A DNA stretch of 64,000 bases from Guptibacillus algicola (GCF_020171805.1 NZ_JAIVAF010000001.1:868001-932000), one strand, 5' to 3'; counted from the first letter of the stretch, positions 27,301 to 35,541 are shown. Numbers and translations are program-made. The notes: generated by a model not told the origin, from the sequence alone.

Positions 27301-27368
27301 ACAACACTCTCAATTGCCTCTAATTGATATTTTTGATCAGGGTTATAGTGAAGTTTCAACTTGTTCAT
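24363..27368 (-). CDS. res: Type III restriction enzyme, Res subunit
   Basis: 1001 residues. SF2 helicase core with Walker A METGTGKT (111-118) and motif II ILDEAQN (234-240), motif III 'RYSATHRET', motif VI 'QEIGRGLRLAV'. The C-terminal nuclease has PD (925-926) and ETK (944-946), the PD-(D/E)xK arrangement of Res subunits. Cuts DNA after ATP-driven communication between two inversely oriented sites. Last gene of a four-gene operon, 14 bases after mod. Confidence 0.92.
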   Translation of the reverse strand: MNKLKLHYNPDQKYQLEAIESVVKLFEGVPIQAQKDMLQGTMNDITPNFPEGEILDEVTLSENLKNVQEMNNSHKLGSELEITSEVEIDDGMVMEVAGNDSYRVPHFTVEMETGTGKTYVYLRTMFELNQKYGFTKFIVIVPSIAIYEGVVKSVNSMRNHLRKIYDNQDVTVVPYDSTKIGELNTFASNPGLTLMVMTIDSFNKASNNIFKNTEKLQGEWKPYEYIQATRPIMILDEAQNYESNKAKEAVRTLKPLFVLRYSATHRETPNLVYKLTPIDAFRNNLVKQIEVIGVSELDNLNDKMLRLVEVKRGKPLTATVQSFAIEKGELVEKEITLKQGDDLKAKTKNDEYENFIVDEIRYGKKEDEQIIRFKNEVQLSVSDSLLSKESIFRAQIERTISVHLQRQKQLKKQGIKVLSLFFIDRVKNYTASDGLIKKLFDECYERLKVHYEDFKDIDAENIREGYFAKPKVDSPEEEAVDTNGRTKDQRKMEKQAFELIMKEKERLLSFDEPVSFIFAHSALKEGWDNPNVFQICTLNQTSSTMKKRQEIGRGLRLAVDQNGKRTDDHNINTLTVVANEQYESFVSRLQEEYVEDGNEAPPSPKTPQKGKVIRNDNLYNSVEFKEFWNKLNKRMNYKVEVNTEQLIEECVERLNFTSFPTPSIEVKRGRFVICEYVISLLEVENDIATIKVNMEDSRGNKFVNELNVRAGADLKKVACDERLRGYKVLEIGEIYGEPYLKFTNEVTIKRYEPHKFNTEKAEKPKKQIEISSDTVYPISDFITRTANETNLTKKTILEIFKKMKKAQQEKIFSNPEGWINEFLSQIRITLSDHIVKNIEFEIDEGSKFYDIEELFPIEIQQPQRELIEAGRAGLYDKVQVDSDVERNFIDNLIKPDVEKDHTILYFKFPPKFKIMLPKVIGNYNPDWAIVRLYDNTLKLELIRETKGNENPDELRFPHEKRKVLCAIKYFEKLGINYRMVSDRTYNWMETNPPQQMQFSNS

Positions 27369-27382
27369 TTTTCATCCCCCTA

Positions 27383-29383
27383 TCAAATAGTTTTCACATT
27401 TAATTTTTCACTCAATAATACCTTCTGTTCGTCGCTTAAAGAATCATCAGTACAAATTAATAAAGACCCTATCTGTACCTTTTCTAAAAACTCTATTACA
27501 TCATTGTTTATATTGTCTTGTAAGCTAATATAAAGGTTAAATGGAATTCGTTCATGAGTTACTTCCCAAATATTTTCTCTATTCTTATGAAGCATACTAT
27601 TTAATGGGAAACCTTGATTAAGCATTAATTCTATCACTATATTTTGTTCACTTACCCCCTCTATGAAAGGGCTCGTAGAAAAAAGATCCAGTTTATTAAC
27701 AAGATAATCTACACTCTGATCATTTTGAGATAACCACATTTTAAGGTTAGACCTATTCAACTCCAAAACTTTAAATCCATTTGCATTAATATTAATTAAT
27801 TCAGAATTAAACACTTGCTTGTATGAATTTTTTATTCTTTGAACAGCAAGATCAGCAATAGTATCAAACTTCTCCTCTTTATCGTTAGGTCTTTCCGGTA
27901 ATTGAATCAATAAAAATTTTCTATCTCCATCGTCTTCACGGTTCATATCTAATACAGCATGTCCAGTCGATCCAGAACCAGCAAAAAAATCTAATATTAA
28001 TCCTTTTGGTTTATTATTGATTCGTATACACCTTTTAATTAACTCTATTGGTTTCTTACCATTTGGGTAAGGAATTTCACCTTCTTTGCCGACATTATTA
28101 AAATCTATATCGTCCCATAGCGTACTTAATCTCTCTTTCTTTAAGAGTTTACCATCTACTTCGTCTACAACATCAGCTAACCAAATTACTCTCCTTACAG
28201 TATTACTGATGTAATGATGTACTACCTTGTTACCTCGATCCTTACCAGATCTGGGCGTGTACTCAACTTCATATAGTTCACCTTGATTCAGATGCCCACA
28301 TTTATCAATTACACGTTGTCTTATGCTTGATTGAGCATTTGTGTCAGAAAAAATATTGTTCAAGTATTTTCTATATACTTCTTCCTCGGATATTTTTTCT
28401 TCTTTCATTATTTGGTTTATTGATTTTCGCTGCAAATCTTTTCTTATATAAATTTCAATCGGGTCTCCATTACCGTCATATGTAGTTCCAAGTTTTTGTC
28501 GTTCTCCATAGTCTACTAATACGCTAGTATACTTCCAGCTTTGCCCTTCATCTTTCATTTCTGATATCAACTGCATTAATTCTTTATATTGATATAAATC
28601 TTTTAAGGCAGGTAGTTTATCAATATTTTTTGCATAAATATGGATGTACTCTATATTTTTCTTTAATTTTTTATCTTCTCCCCCACCCGATGCACCTGCG
28701 TTAACCTTAGACTTAACCGATACTGTATTAATGAAATTCTCTTCTCCAAATATTTCATCCATCATTTTTCTCAAATTAGCTACTTCAATGTCAGAAATTG
28801 AGACACAAATTATCCCATCCTCTTTTAATAAACTCCATGCAAGTTTTACCCTTGGATACAGCATATTTAACCAATTTGCATGATATCGTCCAGTTGATTT
28901 TGGATTACTTGTCAACAGACCTTGTTCATCAGCTTGTTTTGTAGCTTGTAAATAACTTTCTACAGGTTCATCAAATTTATCATTATAAATTAAATCTTGA
29001 CCGGTGTTATAAGGGGGGTCTATATATATAGTGTCAACTTGGTTCGTGTAACTTTTCTTAAGTATTCTTAAAACCTCAAGGTTGTCTCCTTGAATTAAAT
29101 AATTGGAAGCATTATTTTCATTAAACCCATTATCCTTCTTTAAAGTTAAGGTTCCCGTGGGAGGAGAATATGCCAATTTCCTTGCTTTACTTTTACCTGA
29201 CCAGCCTAATGAATAAAATTCATCTTTTTCTGATACGGTCTCAATATCAAATCCTTTAATTAAATCATTTAACGTCTGTATATTTAGTAAGCCATCTCCC
29301 ATAGCCTCAGGGAACAATTCTTTTATTTTATCGATTCTCTCTTGATCAGTTCTCTCAGTTTTTTTTAATTTTTTATATGACAT
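27383..29383 (-). CDS. mod: Type III DNA methyltransferase, Mod subunit (beta class)
   Basis: 666 residues. DPPY at Asp122-Tyr125 (motif IV) precedes LDFFAGSGSTGHAV at ~464-477 (motif I, AdoMet binding), the beta-class order typical of Mod. The region in between (about 210-400) should be the target recognition domain and sets the sequence. Its ATG directly abuts the TAA of the nuclease gene, and its ribosome site is in that gene. Confidence 0.93.
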   Translation of the reverse strand: MSYKKLKKTERTDQERIDKIKELFPEAMGDGLLNIQTLNDLIKGFDIETVSEKDEFYSLGWSGKSKARKLAYSPPTGTLTLKKDNGFNENNASNYLIQGDNLEVLRILKKSYTNQVDTIYIDPPYNTGQDLIYNDKFDEPVESYLQATKQADEQGLLTSNPKSTGRYHANWLNMLYPRVKLAWSLLKEDGIICVSISDIEVANLRKMMDEIFGEENFINTVSVKSKVNAGASGGGEDKKLKKNIEYIHIYAKNIDKLPALKDLYQYKELMQLISEMKDEGQSWKYTSVLVDYGERQKLGTTYDGNGDPIEIYIRKDLQRKSINQIMKEEKISEEEVYRKYLNNIFSDTNAQSSIRQRVIDKCGHLNQGELYEVEYTPRSGKDRGNKVVHHYISNTVRRVIWLADVVDEVDGKLLKKERLSTLWDDIDFNNVGKEGEIPYPNGKKPIELIKRCIRINNKPKGLILDFFAGSGSTGHAVLDMNREDDGDRKFLLIQLPERPNDKEEKFDTIADLAVQRIKNSYKQVFNSELININANGFKVLELNRSNLKMWLSQNDQSVDYLVNKLDLFSTSPFIEGVSEQNIVIELMLNQGFPLNSMLHKNRENIWEVTHERIPFNLYISLQDNINNDVIEFLEKVQIGSLLICTDDSLSDEQKVLLSEKLNVKTI

Positions 29384-30205
29384 TTATTCCACCTCTTCTT
29401 CTAAGTTTGCCTCAATTATATCTGCTAGTTCATTCTCTGTACCAAAATCATTAAAAAACTTTAAAAAATCACTATGTCCTTTTGATGAGGATAGTGCATA
29501 TTCTTTAAATGCATCACAGGAAAACCTTATATCACAGTTACTACAAACATGATCTACAAAAGATTTATTCTCTGTTACTTCTCGTTTCAACTTTTCCACT
29601 GTTGGAGGTTCATATCTGTGTTCTTCAATCATATCCACCACTTCACCAAAAGAATCCAAGTATTCTTGCACTCTTTCGGGAGACACTTCAATGTACACTT
29701 CTGGTTCCCATTTATCTAATGCTTCTAATAAATAGTTCTCATCACCAGTGCTACTATACCTTTTTTTGGCTTTCCTTAACTCATTTGTTTCGCCAGTTGC
29801 AATAATTGATGCATTGTCCAAATGTTCACCACGTATTGACTGCCAAACATGTCCGTATATGTTCAATTGACCTTCAAACTCGTGTTTATTAACCTTCACG
29901 TACTCCACATCATGCGTTTTAATATCGTAAAGGTTTATATGTTCATCTTCTTTAACTACATCTACCACACCTTGTATAGTATATATGCGACCTGCTGGTG
30001 TTTTTTGTTGTGGGAGTGTAAGTTTCACTTCTGTATCTGAAACATTCTCAGCCAGATGTCGAAGTTTCTTCCAATAATTTTTCACCTGATCAAGTGCCTG
30101 ATTCTTTATGTGTGGCGAAAGAGAGTGACCTCCTTCAAGTCTAAGTAATTCGTAATTTTCTTCGAAAGCTTCCTCAATGAATTGTATCATTTCTGGATTA
30201 TGCAT
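29384..30205 (-). CDS. PD-(D/E)xK nuclease with FeS-type cysteines (Cas4/AddB C-terminal half)
   Basis: 273 residues. 'GVVDVV...LYDIKTH' supplies the Asp and D-x-K of a RecB/Cas4-type nuclease. The C-terminal HVCSNCDIRFSCDAF gives three of the four cysteines of the usual iron-sulfur cluster. The fourth Cys and the GxxxH motif of this fold are found at the end of the upstream helicase (KCPRNY, FGTLIHQ), so the nuclease domain is split between two overlapping genes. ATG at 30205 follows AGAGGTG by 6 bases; a GTG at 30214 is also open. Confidence 0.82.
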   Translation of the reverse strand: MHNPEMIQFIEEAFEENYELLRLEGGHSLSPHIKNQALDQVKNYWKKLRHLAENVSDTEVKLTLPQQKTPAGRIYTIQGVVDVVKEDEHINLYDIKTHDVEYVKVNKHEFEGQLNIYGHVWQSIRGEHLDNASIIATGETNELRKAKKRYSSTGDENYLLEALDKWEPEVYIEVSPERVQEYLDSFGEVVDMIEEHRYEPPTVEKLKREVTENKSFVDHVCSNCDIRFSCDAFKEYALSSSKGHSDFLKFFNDFGTENELADIIEANLEEEVE

Positions 30206-32777
30206 CTCCATCACCTCTTAATGAAATCAAATGATTATGAAGGTCTTCTATAGTCTGGTGGATCAGTGTTCCGAATAACATCGTTTGAGTTCGAGAAGGT
30301 ACGAATCCATATTTTTTGAAAGCCATATAGTTTCGTGGACATTTAAGGTAAAGAAGGTAGTCACTTGTATATGAATAAACTTTAGGAATATCGTCTTCTT
30401 TAATAGTAGCCTTAGGTAGATTAGTAACATCAACATCCCCAATCAAAGGGAATCTATTTTCTTCAAAGAGCTTTTTAAATGCTGGATCAACCACCTGGCC
30501 ACGTCCTCGTAAGTTAATGATAACCAAGCCCTTCTCTGCTCTTGATAAAGCTACGTAAAATAGTCTCATAGTATCAAATCTTGGAATTTTGCTTAGAGGT
30601 TCTGATTCTCTATCTATAATAGGTCTGACAATTTCCTCAACTACTGGAACACCAAAATTTTTTTTACCAGCTGCCCCTAAAACCACATATGGAAATTCTA
30701 ATCCTTTAGACTGATGTATAGTTAAGAATGGTACTCTACCCTTTGGGAAAGGAGTTTCTTCATTCTCAAATTCGGATTCTCCTATACGGTATAATCCATA
30801 AATGTATCGGCCAAAAAAGTCATTGCCCAAGCGACGCTCTATTAATCTCGCTCCTGATATTACTGATTGAGTTTGCTCCATATATCTTGAAAGATACTCT
30901 GAAATCATTGATAGATTACAGATGGGGCCTTCATCCTCGCCATTTTGTGCTAATTTAAACATATGCGAGAAATACGGAAACCCAGTAAGCCTATAAAAGA
31001 TATCTAAAAGGTTCCAGTCAACAGAGGTAGCTCTATTTAGAATGTATTTAATAGTGAATGGATTTCCAGTTTTCATTCTTTGTTCAATAAACTTATCCAG
31101 CCTTTGTGTTCCTAATCCCTTTACCGTCTGTTGAGACAACAATGGAGTCTTAACCAAGGTTCTTTTGTGCTTCCCCGGATTATAATTGTCATTAATAGAC
31201 CAACCTTCATCTGTTACAGTTTTAAGAAGACGAATATAATCTTGTTGGCACCTTTTTAGCTCACTATTTTTCTCATTGATGAATGCTTCTAAACGTTCGT
31301 CGTTTTTCGTAATTCCTCTAATATGTTCTTGACAAGTATCAAGCCAGTCATGGAAAGCTTTATATTCACCGCCATACTCTTGTCTTTCGGGTTTCCCAAA
31401 AATTCGTATCATTGCTCCAAATATTGCTTTAGCTTCATCTACTTCTAAAAACTTCCCTGCCCTGGGAGCATACACTCCTACTCCCTCTGCTTCCAAGGCT
31501 TGTTTCATTCTCATTACATGCTTGTTGTTTTTTAAAGATGGAAAGAGAAATGCTATTTGATTAGGGTCATCTGCTTTTTTTTCGTCTAACAAGCGTCGTA
31601 CAAATGAAGCGGTTTCTTTTACAACGTCTTCCGAAAGACCTGGAGTAGTAGTGAAGACCGATAATTCATGATCTTGATTATGTGGTTTAATATCTTTATC
31701 TTTTAAACGATAATGCCCTTCACCATCTTCTTTCACCCATGATTCATTTTCAATAAAGGAAGTATAAGTCTCTACGATATGTTTCCTTGATCGATAATTA
31801 ATGTTTAGATGTATTGCTTTAGGATATTGACTCAAATAGTTATTACACCGAGTAGGAAATTCAACGAAGTTTTCTACTGTGGCTCCTCTAAAGCGGTATA
31901 AAGCCTGATCATCGTCACCCACTACACAAATGTTCTTATGCTCTGACGCAAGCTTGAAAAACACCTGTTCTTGAATCCTATTTGTATCTTGAAATTCATC
32001 GATGACAACGTAAGAAAATAAATCACTTGAACTGTTGTTGCTTTCAAGTGTGTCTAAGGCTTTCTTTTGCAACAATGCAAAATCAACCAAATTCTTACTT
32101 TCAAGATCATTTCGATACCATTCATATAGCCTAACCACTTTCAAAAATGTATCATTCTCTTGATCTTCAGCATATGTACGAAGCTCTTTTAGAGGAATAT
32201 TTTCTTCACTTAGACGATTAAAAAGAGAGATTAGTGCAAGCGTTGTTTCATGTTTAGAAGAAGAGCGGTTACCAAAGTAAAGCCTTATATGTTCTCGAAA
32301 CTCTTCGCCTTCAATGTGAAGAATCTCTTCGCACATTTTCCAAAATGTTCCTGAATTCACATGAAAATATTGATCTATCTCATCCAGAAGAATTGGCGGT
32401 TTGACTCTGCTACGTTCTATAGTCACTCGCCTGTCCGCTATCAGCCTTTGGCAAAGGGAGTGAACTGTACCTACATACATTTTGGATAAGTCATAAGGGA
32501 CCCCAGTCTCATTCGTTACAGTTCCAAGAATTGATTGCAAACCATCTTTGAGTTGTTTAGCGGCCTTTTCTGTAAAAGTAGAAAGGAAAATCCTTTCTGG
32601 ATCTATGTTATGAAAAACTATTGCATTTACCGTCCTCCACAACAAAACTCTTGTTTTTCCTGATCCTGGACCTGCAATCAAGAATAACGGGTCATTCAAT
32701 GATTCTATCGCTTCTCGTTGCCTTTCATTTGGTGTAAATCTATGCACTCTAAATAGTTTTTCTATAGTGCAATTCAA
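30198..32777 (-). CDS. UvrD/AddA-like superfamily 1 helicase carrying the start of a nuclease domain
   Basis: 859 residues. Walker A AGPGSGKT (35-42), motif II DEFQDT (260-265), GDDDQALYRFRGA (motif III/Q-type), NYRS (motif IV), HQSKGLEFPYVVL (motif V) and LFYVALSRAEKGL (motif VI). The last 55 residues (SDYLLYLKCPRNY, FGTLIHQTIEDLH) are the beginning of an AddB-type nuclease domain completed by the next gene. TTG start after GGAGGGG. First gene of helicase-nuclease-mod-res. Confidence 0.92.
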   Translation of the reverse strand: MNCTIEKLFRVHRFTPNERQREAIESLNDPLFLIAGPGSGKTRVLLWRTVNAIVFHNIDPERIFLSTFTEKAAKQLKDGLQSILGTVTNETGVPYDLSKMYVGTVHSLCQRLIADRRVTIERSRVKPPILLDEIDQYFHVNSGTFWKMCEEILHIEGEEFREHIRLYFGNRSSSKHETTLALISLFNRLSEENIPLKELRTYAEDQENDTFLKVVRLYEWYRNDLESKNLVDFALLQKKALDTLESNNSSSDLFSYVVIDEFQDTNRIQEQVFFKLASEHKNICVVGDDDQALYRFRGATVENFVEFPTRCNNYLSQYPKAIHLNINYRSRKHIVETYTSFIENESWVKEDGEGHYRLKDKDIKPHNQDHELSVFTTTPGLSEDVVKETASFVRRLLDEKKADDPNQIAFLFPSLKNNKHVMRMKQALEAEGVGVYAPRAGKFLEVDEAKAIFGAMIRIFGKPERQEYGGEYKAFHDWLDTCQEHIRGITKNDERLEAFINEKNSELKRCQQDYIRLLKTVTDEGWSINDNYNPGKHKRTLVKTPLLSQQTVKGLGTQRLDKFIEQRMKTGNPFTIKYILNRATSVDWNLLDIFYRLTGFPYFSHMFKLAQNGEDEGPICNLSMISEYLSRYMEQTQSVISGARLIERRLGNDFFGRYIYGLYRIGESEFENEETPFPKGRVPFLTIHQSKGLEFPYVVLGAAGKKNFGVPVVEEIVRPIIDRESEPLSKIPRFDTMRLFYVALSRAEKGLVIINLRGRGQVVDPAFKKLFEENRFPLIGDVDVTNLPKATIKEDDIPKVYSYTSDYLLYLKCPRNYMAFKKYGFVPSRTQTMLFGTLIHQTIEDLHNHLISLRGDGDA

Positions 32778-33346
32778 AATTACCCCTCCATGACATAGTA
32801 GTATATATAGAAAATTTTAACATAAGCATCCTATAATTGGGATTTTATAAACAGTCTATTTGATTAAAAGACTCCTATATCTCTGTGTTTTCGAGTGAGT
32901 GTTAGGTAATCTTCTGGATTAATATTGTTTGGACATAAAAGTTATCAGTTACAAAACAAATCACTCTCAAGAAGAAAGTTGTAACAAACTTTTTAGGGGG
33001 GGGCGCAAAACTCCATTTGCCGAAGGCTTTATATAACCTACTACTTCACAAAATTTTTTTGAGGTCATTTTGACTCGTAGGGGTATTTTTATATTTAGAG
33101 TCAACCTTAAATTGACTAATTATTATGACATTTAAGTATTTTAAAGTGTTTTCACGGAATTTCGTAAAATATTGTAATCAAAACTAGAATTGTTATAAAA
33201 AAACATGCTGTCTACTCGTGTAGGTTTAGATCACCCTTTAATCAACTTCGATTTCAAAGGATAACAGAGATAATATTAGAACATGAAAGGAAATTAACGG
33301 CCTTTAAGGAGTCAGCAATTAAATAATCACAAAGGAGAATTTAACA
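32778..33346. other. 570-base non-coding region between the defence operon and the xis-int end
   Basis: Contains AAAGTT/AACTTT (32975-32992) followed by a run of eight or nine G and CGC, a near-perfect inverted repeat TTTTCACG/CGTAAAA around 33150-33172, and AT-rich tracts. It must carry the promoters of the helicase operon and the second Xis-like gene. The structure and position make it a candidate for an origin (dso/oriT), but no known nick site was recognised. Confidence 0.4.
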
Positions 33347-33547
33347 ATGAAAAACCTAGATAATTATCCAGATGTATTAGATGTTTCAGACATTCAAGAG
33401 ATTCTTGAAATCGGAAGAAGACAAGCGTATAACTTAGCTAACTCAAAGCAGTTTCATATTGTACGTATCGGTTCAAGAATAAAAGTATCCAAGAACATAT
33501 TTTTGAACTGGTTAAATGGCGGACATGACCAGCAAATAACTCATTAA
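33347..33547 (+). CDS. xis: Excisionase-like small HTH protein, second copy
   Basis: 66 residues, about 60% like the protein at 23092 by eye ('NYPDVLDVSDIQEILEIGRRQAYNLANS'). AAAGGAG precedes the ATG by 9 bases. Its place right before the integrase is the usual one for the true excisionase. Confidence 0.85.
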   Translation: MKNLDNYPDVLDVSDIQEILEIGRRQAYNLANSKQFHIVRIGSRIKVSKNIFLNWLNGGHDQQITH

Positions 33548-33612
33548 TTAGTCTAAGCAATTAATTGACTACTTCGGCAATAAAACTTACGATTGAAATT
33601 AGGCAAACACTG

Positions 33613-33661
33613 CTGCATCTCGATCGTTTTTAAATGAGAGGTGCAGTATATGTTACTGCAC
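33613..33661 (+). promoter_or_regulatory. Overlapping hairpins between xis and int
   Basis: CTGCATCTC (33613-33621) can pair with GAGAGGTGCAG (33636-33646), while GTGCAGT (from 33641) can instead pair with ACTGCAC (to 33661), followed by TTTCTCC. Two mutually exclusive hairpins before int could act as an attenuator. Confidence 0.35.
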
Positions 33662-33705
33662 TTTCTCCAAATTATTCAAAAAATAATTAGAGGAAGTGTT
33701 GATAG

Positions 33706-34818
33706 ATGAAAGGTTCAGTAAAAAAAGATGGTAGCAGTTGGTACTATGTTGTGACATTAGGAAAAAAGCCAAGCGGTAAGCCAAACCAAAAAAAGAAGCG
33801 AGGATTTAAAACTAAGCGTGAAGCTAATCAAGCATTAAATTAAATTATTGCACAGTATAATAAAGGGGTTTATGTAGAGCCATCCAAGATGTTTTATAGT
33901 GACTTTCTCAATCAATGGCTTGAAGACAAAAAAAGAAACGTACAGCAGTCAACTTACAAGTCGTATGTCATATTGGTAAATAAGCATATCTCTCCAAAGT
34001 TGGGCCATGTTATCTTATCAGAGCTGAAGCCTCTTACAATACAAGATTTCTATAATAATCTCTTCAATGAAAAGGGGCTATCAGGTTCTTCAGTTCAAAA
34101 AATCCATACTCTTATAAAAGACTCCTTAAAAAAAGCTGTGAAGTGGGAATTACTTCATAAGAACCCTGCAGATGCAGTCGATCGACCCAAATCTGAAAGG
34201 CATGAGGTAGAAGTTTGGAATGTTGAGGAGATAAACCGCTTCTTAAAATTTGCTGAATCTGATCCTCTGTATATAGCTTTTCATATTGCTATCTCTACAG
34301 GGATGAGACAAGGAGAAATCTTAGGGCTTAGATGGCAAGATATCGACTTTAACAAGAAAATACTAATGGTGCGTCAAACCTTATCACATGATGGCAAACA
34401 CCTTAAGTCTGGTACTAAATCAAAAGCGGGACTTCGAACAATCTCTCTTCCTGCAGAAACTGTTATTAAGCTAAAAAAACATCACAAGCAAGTCATTAAT
34501 GAAAAACTTTTTGCCGAAGATATTTATAAAGATAATGATTTGGTCATCTGTACAAAATTAGGAACACCAATCAACCCTAGTAATTTGACTCGTACATTTC
34601 AACGGCTTATTGAAAGATCGGAGGTTAAGTTAATTCGCTTCCATGATTTAAGGCATACGCATGCTACAATTCTGCTTTCGCAGAACATAAATCCTAAGAT
34701 AGTGTCTGAAAGGTTGGGACATGCTGATGTTCGCATAACATTAAACACATACAGCCATCTACTCCCTAACATGCAACTTGAAGCAGCTGAAAAGATTAAC
34801 CAGGCTCTTTTCAATTAA
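33706..34818 (+). pseudogene. int: Tyrosine integrase interrupted by an in-frame TAA at codon 46
   Basis: Full length would be 370 residues: N-terminal AP2-like arm-binding domain (MKGSVKKDGSSWYYVV, KKRGFKTKREANQALN), then TAA at 33841-33843 where related integrases read through, then the SAM-like core-binding domain and an intact catalytic domain with GMRQGEI (Arg), HDLRHTHA (His-x-x-Arg), LGHADV (His) and NTYSH (Tyr). An ATG at 33889 could start a 309-residue protein lacking the arm-binding domain. GAGGAAG-type ribosome site precedes 33706. Either a decayed gene or a sequencing error. Confidence 0.85.
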
Positions 34819-34847
34819 TGGAGTTAAGAAACCAAAAAAGAAGCTAC

Positions 34848-34866
34848 ATGACCAACTCATGACCAA
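34848..34866 (+). promoter_or_regulatory. Putative integrase arm sites, right end
   Basis: ATGACCAA at 34848-34855 and 34859-34866, again 11 bp apart, matching the pair at 16171-16189. Confidence 0.65.
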
Positions 34867-34917
34867 AAGACAGGATATTAGTAAAAGTGGTTAGGGATTT
34901 TCGCTATAAAATAAAAG

Positions 34918-34940
34918 AAACCCTTTATTTATAAGGGTTT
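34918..34940 (-). terminator. Element-borne terminator of tRNA-Ala
   Basis: AAACCCTT-TATTTAT-AAGGGTTT hairpin; on the minus strand CTTTTATTTTAT follows. Same role as the orphan hairpin at 15980-16000, with a different loop. Confidence 0.85.
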
Positions 34941-34994
34941 CCATCGATGGAGCATAGCGGGCTCGAACCGCTGACCTCTACACTGCCAGTGTAG
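34939..34994. repeat. attR: 56-bp direct repeat overlapping the intact tRNA-Ala
   Basis: Identical to 16000-16055. The element restores the 3' half of the tRNA from its own attP copy. Confidence 0.95.
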
Positions 34995-35020
34995 CGCTCT
35001 CCCAGCTGAGCTAATGCCCC
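34948..35020 (-). tRNA. tRNA-Ala (anticodon GGC)
   Basis: 73 nt. Acceptor GGGGCAT pairs with ATGCTCC (one G-U), D arm GCTC/GAGC, anticodon stem CTACA/TGTAG with loop CTGGCAG giving anticodon GGC, T arm AGCGG-TTCGAGC-CCGCT, discriminator A. CCA is not encoded. Alanine identity is supported by the alanine-type D/T arms, although the usual G3-U70 pair is what is seen at the third acceptor position. Confidence 0.95.
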
Positions 35021-35195
35021 GTATAATGACAGCGATTTCCTGTCGACATGAATTATTTTATCATAGCTTATCTTTAACGAACAACTTGTTTTTTGTAATA
35101 TCAGAAAATAAGGTGATTCATAAATAAAACCCCTCTCACTATTCCGAGAGGGATTTTATGTTATTACTATTAAGGTTTTCTTATACTCGATACAA

Positions 35196-35229
35196 CAAAA
35201 GAACCGTTCCCGTTCGCCAACGGTTCTTC
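35196..35229 (-). terminator. Terminator of the YggT gene
   Basis: AAGAACCGTT (35199-35208) pairs with AACGGTTCTT (35219-35228); TTTTGTTG follows on the minus strand. A second small hairpin CCCTCTC/GAGAGGG lies at 35130-35152. Confidence 0.8.
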
Positions 35230-35232
35230 TCC

Positions 35233-35541
35233 TTACCTTCTTTCTCGATTCGTTAACCCCATCGCCAAAAATCGTACAATAAGCGATCCCACAATACTAT
35301 AGACAATCAATGCAAACACCGCAGAGAATTCAACCACGTATTGTCCGGCGAATTCCCTCGTTGGAAAGATATTTCGAAATGGATATAATAATGGAGCTGA
35401 AAAGTCATAGATCCACTGCACGAATGGAGCTGTTGGATTTGCGCTGAATAGTTTCAGCAATATACGAATTCCTAGAATCGCTTCGATGATGCCAAAGATG
35501 AGGCGTACAATCGATACGAGGAATGATGATAGTGCTCTCAT
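35233..35541 (-). CDS. YggT-family membrane protein
   Basis: 102 residues with two main hydrophobic halves; 'ILGIRILLKLFSANPTAPFVQWIYDFSAPLLYPFRNIFP' is the YggT/YlmG family hallmark. Family members are linked to cell division or membrane protein distribution. Divergent from the potassium channel gene. Confidence 0.88.
   Translation of the reverse strand: MRALSSFLVSIVRLIFGIIEAILGIRILLKLFSANPTAPFVQWIYDFSAPLLYPFRNIFPTREFAGQYVVEFSAVFALIVYSIVGSLIVRFLAMGLTNRERR

Larger units (their letters stand above)
16000..34994 (+). mobile_element. 19-kb integrative (probably mobilizable) element in tRNA-Ala(GGC) with defence cargo
   Basis: Bounded by the 56-bp tRNA repeats, with a tyrosine integrase next to the intact tRNA, two excisionase-like genes and a rolling-circle Rep. 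No conjugation genes (no coupling protein, VirB4 or transfer pilus genes), so at most mobilizable. Order: membrane protein, STAND defence protein, GIY-YIG-like, RNase H-like | Rep, Xis-like, Rep-like | Res, Mod, nuclease, helicase | Xis-like, broken integrase. The defence operon sits between the replication and recombination modules. Confidence 0.92.

Noticed and set aside
16000-34994. Self-transmissible ICE
   Set aside because: No coupling protein, VirB4 or other transfer genes; Rep alone supports only a replicative or mobilizable element.
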